Below, piece by piece: positions 1-5,673 of a stretch of 5,673 nucleotides of DNA. A program made the position numbers and the translations under genes. The stretch spans positions 1 through 5,673 of the forward strand of contig JAGLQQ010000225.1 of NCBI GenBank assembly GCA_023136735.1, read 5' to 3'. Positions within the stretch are counted from its first letter, which is position 1. Every line of letters starts with the position of its first letter. Origin of the DNA: Candidatus Omnitrophota bacterium. GTDB taxonomy: Bacteria > Omnitrophota > Gorgyraeia > B26-G9. The notes beneath the pieces are model-generated. The model was not told the DNA's origin and made no database searches. It saw only the letters and a program-made list of their open reading frames with translations.

Positions 1-1038
1 GCATACCATGCCGGGATGTCTGATAAAGGGCGCCATATTGCCCAAGAAAAGTTTGTAGGAGAAGAGATAGATATTATTGTAGCTACTGTTGCTTTCGGCA
101 TGGGTATAGACCGCTCTAATATCCGGTTTGTAATCCATGCGGGTATGCCCAAGAGCATCGAACATTATCAGCAGGAAACAGGGCGTGGGGGGCGGGATGG
201 ATTGCCTGCATTTTGTTATTTGTTTTACAGCCCGGGAGATTATCAGCTTTGGAATTATTTCGCCAGAAAATCTAAAGAACGCGATATTCTAATGAGTAAA
301 CTCTCAAGCATGTATGATTTTTGCGCACAGCCTCAATGTCGACATAAGGTACTGGTTAACTATTTTTCGCAGATTTATGCCCTTGTTAGTTGTGATGCTT
401 GCGATTATTGTCTCAAAGAACTGGATATGGTTGAGAATCCATTAATTATAGCTCAGCAGATCATATCCTGTGTGAATAGTATTAAACAAGATGGGTATGG
501 CTTTGGATCAGGCTATGTCGCGGATGTTCTAAGAGGAAGGGTGATTGATAAGATAACTAATTTGCGTCATCATGAGCTTACCGTCTTTGGTGTTATGGTC
601 AATGAATCAATTGCTTTTATCCGTTATATGATTGAGCAGCTTATTGGTCAGGGATTTCTGGAGCGCGAGGCGGAGTTTTCTACTTTGTTTATTACAGAAA
701 AAGCCAGCCAGGTGCTAAGGGCTGAAATAACTCCAGTTTTAGCAATGCCGCTGCTTAGAAAAAAGAAAGAGCAGATCGCAAAGCAAAGTTCGCTCCGCCG
801 CACAAAATCCTGGGCTGGAGTGGATCAGGACTTATTTGAAAGATTGCGCCAGAAAAGAGCAGAGCTTGCTAGAAATAAAGGTGTGCCTGCATATATTATT
901 TTCGGGGATAAGACGCTGAAAGATATGGCGGCTAAGAAACCGTTGACCAAAGATGCATTTTTAGATATCTATGGGGTTGGAGAGAAGAAACTAAAAACAT
1001 ACGCTGATATATTTATTGATGTAATAGCTGAAGATTAA
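1..1038 (+). CDS. recQ: ATP-dependent DNA helicase RecQ, C-terminal part (5' end cut by window)
   Basis: RecQ is a 3'-to-5' superfamily 2 helicase that acts in recombination and fork repair. The reading frame is open to base 1, and the first codons give AYHAGM, a stretch conserved in RecQ, so the gene begins outside the window; the ATG at 16 is internal. Counting residues from that ATG, motif V is VATVAFGMGID (22-32) and motif VI is QQETGRGGRDG (52-62). The zinc-binding cysteines are C108, C126, C129 and C132, in the RecQ pattern QCR...CDACDYC. A winged-helix RQC region spans about 136-245 (YGFGSGYVADVLRG near its start), and an HRDC domain spans about 268-340 with the typical VPAYIIFGD and IYGVGEKKL segments. 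About 345 of the roughly 600 residues usual for RecQ are present. Motif VI has GRGGR where E. coli RecQ has GRAGR, a mild change. The gene ends in TAA 45 bases before the MATE gene. Family assignment is very secure. Confidence 0.96.
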   Translation, partial: AYHAGMSDKGRHIAQEKFVGEEIDIIVATVAFGMGIDRSNIRFVIHAGMPKSIEHYQQETGRGGRDGLPAFCYLFYSPGDYQLWNYFARKSKERDILMSKLSSMYDFCAQPQCRHKVLVNYFSQIYALVSCDACDYCLKELDMVENPLIIAQQIISCVNSIKQDGYGFGSGYVADVLRGRVIDKITNLRHHELTVFGVMVNESIAFIRYMIEQLIGQGFLEREAEFSTLFITEKASQVLRAEITPVLAMPLLRKKKEQIAKQSSLRRTKSWAGVDQDLFERLRQKRAELARNKGVPAYIIFGDKTLKDMAAKKPLTKDAFLDIYGVGEKKLKTYADIFIDVIAED

Positions 1039-1074
1039 TCAGCTGAACAAAGATAATTATAGGGTTAAGAAAAC

Positions 1075-1079
1075 AGGAG
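1075..1079 (+). promoter_or_regulatory. Ribosome binding site of the MATE gene
   Basis: AGGAG lies four bases upstream of the ATG at 1084. It is the clearest Shine-Dalgarno sequence in the window and supports that start. I see no convincing promoter in the 45-base gap after recQ, so cotranscription with recQ is possible. Confidence 0.7.
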
Positions 1080-1083
1080 TTTT

Positions 1084-2436
1084 ATGAATCGCTCAGCAGA
1101 AATGGGTACAAAACCAATATTATGGCTGTTAGCAAAATTTGCCATACCCTCTATTTTTAGTCTGGTTTTGCATGCTCTATACAATATTGTAGACAGAATA
1201 TTTATCGGCCGAGGGGTAGGGTCTCTGGGGCTTGCAGGCGTTACCTTATGCTTTCCTGTGCTGCTTTTTATCTTTGGTTTTTGCTTGTTGTTCAGCAGCG
1301 GGTCGGCTTCAGTTATTTCACTGCATCTTGGCAAGCAGCAAAGAGACAAGGCAGAAGAGGTTTTTGGTAATACCTTTGCGATAATGAGTGTTACTGCAGT
1401 TGTGATCACCGTGCTCGGGCTTTTGTTTTACGAACCGATGCTTAGATTGCTTTCAGTAAGCAATGATGTTTATCCGCACGCTAAAGATTATCTTCAAACA
1501 CTTTTCGCGGGTTCTATATTTTTCTTTTACGGCTTTTTTCTGACTTTTGTTATTAGGGCTGAAGGCAATCCTGTGTATGCAACTATGATGATGGTTGTAG
1601 CAACAGTTATAAATGTGATACTTGATTCTATTTTTATTTTCCTGCTTCATATGGGAACAGGAGGAGCTGCTTTGGCAACAATAATTTCAGAGGCGGTTAT
1701 TGTTCTGATGGGGTTGTTATATATCATGCGTAAACATGGCTTGCTGCATATAAGACGCAAACACTTGCATTTTAACTGGCCGAATATAGGACAGATAGTT
1801 TTTCTTGGGCTATCTCCTTTTTTGATGGATATTGCGGCAAGTTTTCAGGTGTGCTTACTGAATTCCCGGCTGGTCCGCTATGGCGGGGATGTAGCTGTAG
1901 CTGCTATGGGAATAATTTTTTCCATAACATCTTTAATCGCCTTGTTTACTTTTGGTATGGCAGCAGGAATGCAGCCCTTGATCGGATATAATTACGGGGC
2001 AAAAAACTATAAACGTGTTAAAGATATATTTTCCTATGCATGCTTTAGCACAGTTACTATTCTATTGTTCGGAGTTGCTTCTATTGTCATATTTTCAGAA
2101 TCTATAGCTGCACTTTTTTGCCGCAGCGATCCAGAGCTTATTAAGCTCAGCTCTCATGGATTACGTATTTTTGTTTTTATGTATCCTCTTGTAGGTTTTC
2201 AAATTTTGGGTACGCGATATTTTCAGTCAGTAGGAAAAGGATTGCATTCTGTTCTAATCGGTCTTTCCAGGCAGTTGCTTATTTTTATACCTGTGCTTTA
2301 TGTGTTGTCTGGTATGTTTGGTATGGAAGGAGTATGGTTCAGTAGTCCGATAGCTGAGGTTTTGGCTACAATTGTTACTCTTTTATTTTTAGTCAGAGAA
2401 ATCAACATACTTAATTATTTGCAAAAGAATGTGTGA
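1084..2436 (+). CDS. MATE family efflux transporter (MepA-like)
   Basis: This is an inner-membrane multidrug and toxic compound extrusion antiporter, expected to export cationic or other small molecules in exchange for Na+ or H+. The 450-residue length is typical, and the protein is almost entirely hydrophobic, consistent with the family's 12 membrane helices in two similar halves. Recognisable MATE segments are the N-terminal ALYNIVDRIFIGRGVG (31-46), the fourth-to-fifth helix region IRAEGNP...INVILDSIFIF (157-186), and the second-half motif GMAAGMQPLIGYNYGAK (291-307). The AGMQPLIGYN form and overall layout fit the MepA-like subfamily better than NorM or DinF. The start is supported by AGGAG at 1075-1079 and by the usual short tail before helix 1 (LGTKPI-like MGTKPI). 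The substrate cannot be read from the sequence. The gene lies on the same strand as recQ and converges with the polyprenyl synthase gene. No sign of damage. Confidence 0.93.
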   Translation: MNRSAEMGTKPILWLLAKFAIPSIFSLVLHALYNIVDRIFIGRGVGSLGLAGVTLCFPVLLFIFGFCLLFSSGSASVISLHLGKQQRDKAEEVFGNTFAIMSVTAVVITVLGLLFYEPMLRLLSVSNDVYPHAKDYLQTLFAGSIFFFYGFFLTFVIRAEGNPVYATMMMVVATVINVILDSIFIFLLHMGTGGAALATIISEAVIVLMGLLYIMRKHGLLHIRRKHLHFNWPNIGQIVFLGLSPFLMDIAASFQVCLLNSRLVRYGGDVAVAAMGIIFSITSLIALFTFGMAAGMQPLIGYNYGAKNYKRVKDIFSYACFSTVTILLFGVASIVIFSESIAALFCRSDPELIKLSSHGLRIFVFMYPLVGFQILGTRYFQSVGKGLHSVLIGLSRQLLIFIPVLYVLSGMFGMEGVWFSSPIAEVLATIVTLLFLVREINILNYLQKNV

Positions 2437-2451
2437 TTTTAAAAAAAATCA
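2434..2451. terminator. AT-only hairpin between convergent genes, possible weak bidirectional terminator
   Basis: TGATTTT (2434-2440) and AAAATCA (2445-2451) are perfect inverted complements, giving a 7-bp stem with an AAAA loop. The stem begins on the stop codon of the MATE gene and ends five bases before the stop of the minus-strand polyprenyl synthase gene. It sits exactly where two converging transcripts must end, which favours a terminator role. Only two of the seven pairs contain G or C, and no run of T follows the stem on either strand, so it is not a strong classical intrinsic terminator. Confidence 0.35.
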
Positions 2452-2455
2452 GACA

Positions 2456-3496
2456 TTATAAATCTAAGAGAGTGTGATTATAATCAATGAGTGCTTTTTT
2501 GTAAGATTGGCCTATTTGTAAATTTTCTATTATCGAACTTGATCTTTTTAATGAAATCTTTATCTGAGTTTTTGCATATTCAAGTGAGCCTGTATCTATT
2601 ATTATTTTACGGGCAATATCGAGATCTTTCCTTGTGACCTTGTTTTTATTCAGTATTTTCTTAAGTTGATTTTTCTGTTGTTTCCCTGACTGGGTGTAAG
2701 CATACCAGATAAGAATGGTTTTTTTCCCTTCTTGCAGGTCGCTTAACCCTGATTTGCCTGTTTTCTTTTCCTGCTCAAACATACCAAGGATATCGTCCTT
2801 TATCTGAAAAGCCCGGCCTACTGATGTTCCGAATTTAATCAATAAACCTATTTGCTTTTTTGGCGCACCGGCTAGGACTGCTCCTGTGACCAGAGGGGCA
2901 ATAAAAGTGTAGTATGCTGTTTTATAATCATATATTTTATATATCTGGTCTTTTTTTATTTTGCTGATGTCCTCGATACTATAGATAAGTTCTATAAATT
3001 CACCGCAGCCGGTATAACAGGCAGTTTCAATAAATTTTTTAAGGGCTTCTTCCTTGCGAATAGGGTCCTCATGTATAGAAAGGAATGCCTCAATAGCAAT
3101 AGCGTACATTATATCTCCTGTTATCATAGCAAGATCTTTGCCTGAGAACGTTGCTTTTTTAGATCTTTTGATCTTGGATCCCATCAATTTATGCATAGAG
3201 ACCCGACCCCGCCGCATGTCTGAATTATCAACGATATCGTCATGAACCAGAAGAAAAGCATGTAGGAGCTCTATTGCCAAAGCGCTGCGATAAAGGTTTT
3301 TTGGTTTTCTTGCAGTGAATCCCTTATAGCCTATGACAAAAAGTATAGGCCTTACTCTTTTGCCCTTGGCTAGGATAAAATGCATCATACTATTGAAAAG
3401 CAGGGGGGAAGTATCAAAAAGCTTGTAACGCTTGTTTATGTAAGAGGTGAATTTTACAAGTTCTTGGTTTATCGAGTTTTTTAGTTTGCTAAGCAT
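2456..3496 (-). CDS. Short-chain polyprenyl diphosphate synthase, probably geranylgeranyl diphosphate synthase
   Basis: This enzyme condenses isopentenyl diphosphate onto an allylic diphosphate, using Mg2+ held by two Asp-rich motifs. Visible are GKRVRP (45-50), the first Asp-rich motif DDIVD (86-90) followed by RRG, GD (127-128), YKT (191-193), and the second Asp-rich region QIKDDILG (231-238) followed by GKSGLSDLQEGKKT. Length (346) is normal for the family. Phe81, five residues before DDIVD, with Leu82 at position -4 and no insertion in the motif, is the pattern of type I (archaeal-type) GGPP synthases, so a C20 product is inferred. The DDILG form in place of DDxxD also occurs in archaeal and actinobacterial GGPP synthases. 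The protein is rich in lysine (46 by hand count). No Shine-Dalgarno sequence precedes the ATG; an in-frame TGA at 3511-3509 and the absence of any other start between leave this ATG as the only full-length choice. It diverges from a UbiA-family gene that could use its product. Family secure; chain length moderately so. Confidence 0.93.
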   Translation of the reverse strand: MLSKLKNSINQELVKFTSYINKRYKLFDTSPLLFNSMMHFILAKGKRVRPILFVIGYKGFTARKPKNLYRSALAIELLHAFLLVHDDIVDNSDMRRGRVSMHKLMGSKIKRSKKATFSGKDLAMITGDIMYAIAIEAFLSIHEDPIRKEEALKKFIETACYTGCGEFIELIYSIEDISKIKKDQIYKIYDYKTAYYTFIAPLVTGAVLAGAPKKQIGLLIKFGTSVGRAFQIKDDILGMFEQEKKTGKSGLSDLQEGKKTILIWYAYTQSGKQQKNQLKKILNKNKVTRKDLDIARKIIIDTGSLEYAKTQIKISLKRSSSIIENLQIGQSYKKALIDYNHTLLDL

Positions 3497-3497
3497 G

Positions 3498-3518
3498 AGA
3501 TTATGATATCATATATCT
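3498..3518. promoter_or_regulatory. Palindrome in the divergent intergenic gap, candidate shared promoter/operator
   Basis: TATGATATCATA (3502-3513) is a perfect 12-base palindrome. Flanking AGAT (3498-3501) and ATCT (3515-3518) continue the symmetry with a one-base offset. Because of the symmetry, each strand carries TATGAT, one base from the -10 consensus TATAAT: plus strand 3502-3507, minus strand 3513-3508. The plus-strand copy would place a transcript start near 3514, about 36 bases before the UbiA gene. The minus-strand copy would start transcription only a few bases before the synthase ATG at 3496. I see no good TTGACA-like -35 hexamer at the right distance on either strand. The site is therefore a candidate promoter pair or a repressor operator, inferred from position and symmetry only. 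Confidence 0.35.
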
Positions 3519-3540
3519 TAAGATGGAACAATAAAATCAT

Positions 3541-3545
3541 GAGGT
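3541..3545 (+). promoter_or_regulatory. Ribosome binding site of the UbiA-family gene
   Basis: GAGGT lies four bases upstream of the ATG at 3550 and supports that start over the later in-frame Met5. It is shorter than a full AGGAGG. Confidence 0.55.
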
Positions 3546-3549
3546 ATTA

Positions 3550-4458
3550 ATGAAAAATGAAATGACTAAGTTATCGTGCTGGATAAGGGCATTGCGCCTT
3601 CCTTTTATTACCGCGAGTATTCTTCCATTTATTGCGGGGACATTTCTTTTTAAAGGAAGTGTTTGTTTTCTAACTTTTTCCACAGGACTTATATCCGTCA
3701 TTGCTACTCATTTGGGGGCTAATCTTATAAATGATTATGCTGATTCTAAATCCGGAGCTGACTGGCATGATAAAAAATTCTACGGATTGTTCGGAGGCTC
3801 AAAGCTTATACAGGAAGGCGTGTTAAGCGAAAAAACATATCTTTTAGTAGCTGTTATCCTCTTCCTGATTGCTTTTGTCGCGGTGTTCTTCCTTTCCTAT
3901 GTGCTTCACACAATATCTGTGATTGGGTTTTATCTGCTGATCTTGATCATGGGTGTAGCTTATTCTCAAGGGCCTTTGCGATTCTCATACCGGTATTTAG
4001 GCGAGGTGGTTATTTTTATACTTTTCGGCCCGGCTTTGGTAATGGGAGGATATTTTATTCAAAGACATGTTTTTCCAAGTACAGATGCTTTTATTTTATC
4101 CCTGCCTTTTGGACTGCTTACAACAGCGATTCTTTTTGCTAATGAAGTGCCTGATTATAAAGGGGATTTGAGGGCCAAAAAATTCACCTGGGTCAAATTA
4201 GTAGGAGCAGATCGAGCCTATTTGATGTACTATTTCCTTATGTTTGCGGCAATAGCTGCTATTGTTTTAAATATCCGGCTTGGAGCATTGTCCTGGCTTT
4301 GTCTTATATCGCTTGCCTGCAGTCACCTGATCATTAAAGCTGGAGCTATTCTTAAAACTCATTATAATGATAAGAGTAAGCTGGTTGAGGCCTCTAAACT
4401 GACAATTTTTGTTCAAACATTGATCGGATTACTTGTTGCCCTGGATCTAATATTATGA
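3550..4458 (+). CDS. UbiA-family membrane prenyltransferase, possibly MenA-like
   Basis: UbiA-family enzymes are integral membrane proteins that transfer a polyprenyl chain from its diphosphate to an aromatic or other acceptor. Both Mg2+-binding Asp motifs are intact: NDYADSKSGAD (61-71) in the first half and NEVPDYKGDLRAKKFT (198-213) in the second. Other family segments are GGSKLIQEG (82-90), YSQGPLRFSYRYLGE (138-152) and FGPALVMGGYF (159-169). The 302-residue length and about eight or nine hydrophobic segments are normal. The NDYxDxxxGxD form and the GGS...I..G segment resemble MenA, which prenylates 1,4-dihydroxy-2-naphthoate on the way to menaquinone. Related UbiA proteins make other lipids, so the acceptor is not certain. 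The neighbours fit a quinone role: a divergent gene for a polyprenyl donor, and a quinone-reductase-like gene overlapping by ATGA. Family assignment is very secure; the MenA role about even. Confidence 0.94.
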   Translation: MKNEMTKLSCWIRALRLPFITASILPFIAGTFLFKGSVCFLTFSTGLISVIATHLGANLINDYADSKSGADWHDKKFYGLFGGSKLIQEGVLSEKTYLLVAVILFLIAFVAVFFLSYVLHTISVIGFYLLILIMGVAYSQGPLRFSYRYLGEVVIFILFGPALVMGGYFIQRHVFPSTDAFILSLPFGLLTTAILFANEVPDYKGDLRAKKFTWVKLVGADRAYLMYYFLMFAAIAAIVLNIRLGALSWLCLISLACSHLIIKAGAILKTHYNDKSKLVEASKLTIFVQTLIGLLVALDLIL

Positions 4459-5576
4459 AGCGTATAGTTATTATCGGAGGAGGCTTTGCCGGGCTCTCTG
4501 CGGCCACAGGCCTTTTAAAGTATAAAAAACAGGTTGAGGTTGTACTTGCTGACAGAAAAAGTCATGCTGACTTTCTGCCTTTACTGCCTGATATTTTAAG
4601 CGGCAGGATTGATGATAAATTCTTGTCAGTTGATCTGAATATTCTGGCCGTTAAGCTTTGCTTTGAGTTTATCAACAGCAGTGTTATCGGGGTAGATCTT
4701 GAAAATAAGAAAATATCATTAATTGATAAAGAACTGCTCTATGATTATCTTATAATTGCCGCTGGTTCTAAAACTAATTTTTACAATAACGTTTCTATAA
4801 GCAAATCCGCATTTAAGCTTGATGATGTCAGCGACGCACAGTCCTTATTGAATTGTCTTAATTCGCAGAGAATTGAAAATTTTATTATCAGCGGAGGCGG
4901 ATATACAGGTACTGAGATCGCGGCGAATATATGGCGGTATTTTTTTAAAAAGGGTGAGAAAAAGCGGATTATTATAATCGAAAAAGCCTCAAAACCGCTG
5001 GGAATGCTTCCCGAATGGATGAAACAATATGTATTGGATAATCTGCTTTTGCTAGGGGTAGAAATGCGGCTTGATGCTAGGATAGAAGCATATTCAGAAA
5101 ACAAGGTTATACTCAGCGGCGGGGAATCTTTTGCCAATGCTGCACTTATTTGGGCGGCTGGTGTTAAAACACAGGATTTTGTAAAAAATACCGGCTGTGA
5201 ATGTGATCGACAAGGCAGAGTTATCGTGGATGAGTATTTACGATTAAACAGCAATTGTTTTTGCTGCGGAGATACTGCGCATTTTGAGCATAAGGGCAGT
5301 CCTTTGAGGATGTCCATTCAGTTTGCTATTATGCAGGGAACATTTGCGGCAGAAAATATTATGCGGATTATTGATAAGCGGGAATTAAAAAAGTATCGTC
5401 CTCTTGATTTGGGATATATAATCTCTATGGCGAATAATAAGGCCTGCGGAAATGTATTTGGTTTTAAGGTAAAAGGGTGGTTTGCGGTTTTATTGCATTA
5501 TTCTATGTGTGTTTTTCGTTCGTATTCTATGGCAAACAGATTAGGGCTAATTAAAAATCTATTTAAAGGCTTATAA
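4455..5576 (+). CDS. NDH-2-like FAD-dependent NAD(P)H oxidoreductase (putative NADH:quinone reductase)
   Basis: The protein belongs to the two-dinucleotide-fold flavoprotein family that includes type II NADH:quinone dehydrogenases, which pass electrons from NADH through FAD to membrane quinone without pumping protons. The FAD fold begins at once with VIIGGGFAGL (5-14) and is completed by YDYLIIAAGS (96-105) and CGDTA (271-275). The NAD(P)H fold has ISGGGYTGTEIA (145-156), and Glu176 near the end of its second strand suggests NADH over NADPH. IWAAGV (232-237) and QFAIMQG...AAENI (289-302) are also typical. The C-terminal part (about 340-373) has hydrophobic and basic residues suited to peripheral membrane binding. 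At 373 residues it is somewhat shorter than most NDH-2 (about 400 or more). The ATG overlaps the UbiA stop as ATGA with no Shine-Dalgarno sequence, so coupled translation is likely. Unusual residues are CFCCGDTA and SIQ where NDH-2 usually has an AQ quinone-site motif. Electron acceptor not proven. Confidence 0.88.
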   Translation: MKRIVIIGGGFAGLSAATGLLKYKKQVEVVLADRKSHADFLPLLPDILSGRIDDKFLSVDLNILAVKLCFEFINSSVIGVDLENKKISLIDKELLYDYLIIAAGSKTNFYNNVSISKSAFKLDDVSDAQSLLNCLNSQRIENFIISGGGYTGTEIAANIWRYFFKKGEKKRIIIIEKASKPLGMLPEWMKQYVLDNLLLLGVEMRLDARIEAYSENKVILSGGESFANAALIWAAGVKTQDFVKNTGCECDRQGRVIVDEYLRLNSNCFCCGDTAHFEHKGSPLRMSIQFAIMQGTFAAENIMRIIDKRELKKYRPLDLGYIISMANNKACGNVFGFKVKGWFAVLLHYSMCVFRSYSMANRLGLIKNLFKGL

Positions 5577-5625
5577 AAAAGGGTTCTTTCGCATTAAATG
5601 TGGAGAATATTGCATAAGTGAATTC

Positions 5626-5673
5626 GTGCCAAGATTATGGGTAAATTTTACGCTTGGGCACCAATTTTACCGC
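5626..5673. repeat. Overlapping inverted and direct repeats at the right edge
   Basis: The 97 bases after the oxidoreductase gene hold no gene I can support. Their last part is rich in symmetry. GTGCCAAG (5626-5633) pairs with CTTGGGCAC (5653-5661) if one G is bulged. GTAAATTTTAC (5641-5651) is an 11-base palindrome inside that loop. TTGGGCACCAA (5654-5664) can form a second, competing 4-bp stem. AATTTTAC occurs twice as a direct repeat (5644-5651 and 5663-5670). This could be the edge of a larger structured element, such as a terminator, a regulatory leader for the next gene, or the end of a small mobile element. The window stops before it can be identified. Confidence 0.4.

Noticed and set aside
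1..1038. RecQ-like fragment as a possible defence-associated helicase
   Set aside because: The zinc, winged-helix and HRDC parts match housekeeping RecQ in order and spacing, and no defence gene is nearby.
1026..1044. AGCTGA/TCAGCT inverted repeat over the recQ stop codon
   Set aside because: Only 6 bp with a 7-base loop and no T run after it, and partly produced by the self-complementary AGCT; not enough for a terminator call.
1065..1409. Minus-strand open frame of 114 codons antisense to the start of the MATE gene
   Set aside because: It overlaps a well-supported transporter gene, shows no recognisable domain, and is explained as a shadow frame.
1453..1650. Minus-strand open frame of 65 codons within the MATE gene
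   Set aside because: Low-complexity translation inside a clear gene; shadow frame.
3054..3245. Plus-strand open frame of 63 codons within the polyprenyl synthase gene
   Set aside because: It is antisense to the conserved Asp-rich motif region, where codon constraint easily leaves an open opposite frame.
3539..3550. Three-codon open frame ATGAGGTATTAA whose stop overlaps the UbiA start
   Set aside because: It encodes only Met-Arg-Tyr and its AGG is better read as part of the ribosome binding site; chance is the simplest explanation.
4781..5317. Minus-strand open frame of 178 codons antisense to the oxidoreductase
   Set aside because: Long, but its serine- and proline-rich translation resembles no family and it lies fully opposite conserved NDH-2 motifs; shadow frame.
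5577..5592. AAAG/CTTT possible terminator stem just after the oxidoreductase gene
   Set aside because: A 4-bp AT-rich stem without a following T run is too weak.

Overview
This 5.7 kb window reads as an ordinary, densely packed bacterial chromosome segment, AT-rich and using the standard code. It holds five genes, one of them cut by the left edge. No RNA gene, CRISPR array, insertion sequence or phage gene is visible. The source is probably an uncultured bacterium. The polyprenyl synthase resembles short-chain archaeal-type GGPP synthases, which are also found in several little-cultured bacterial phyla. I cannot name the phylum from this sequence; Omnitrophota or another PVC-like or candidate lineage is only a guess.

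Left part (1-2436, plus strand): the C-terminal part of a RecQ DNA helicase (helicase motifs V and VI, zinc-binding cysteines, winged helix, HRDC domain) comes first. A complete MATE-family multidrug/cation antiporter of the MepA-like kind follows after 45 bases. Nothing suggests that these two share a function. The MATE gene has its own ribosome binding site.

Right part (2456-5576): a polyprenyl diphosphate synthase on the minus strand converges on the MATE gene across a 19-base gap. It also diverges, across a 53-base gap, from a plus-strand pair made of a UbiA-family membrane prenyltransferase and an NDH-2-like FAD/NAD(P)H oxidoreductase. The pair overlaps by four bases (ATGA). Together the three form a plausible lipid-quinone module: the synthase would make a C20 (geranylgeranyl) chain, the UbiA enzyme would attach it to an aromatic ring such as DHNA, and the NDH-2-like enzyme would reduce the quinone with NADH. 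This pathway is inferred from family membership and gene order; no head-group gene lies in the window. The divergent gap holds a perfect 12-base palindrome with a TATGAT -10-like hexamer on each strand, a possible shared promoter/operator.

Tail (5577-5673): about 100 bases with no gene, ending in overlapping inverted and direct repeats that run to the window edge.

I found no convincing new system. The quinone-module hypothesis, the bidirectional palindrome, the unusual residues in the oxidoreductase and the structured right edge are the points most worth checking.
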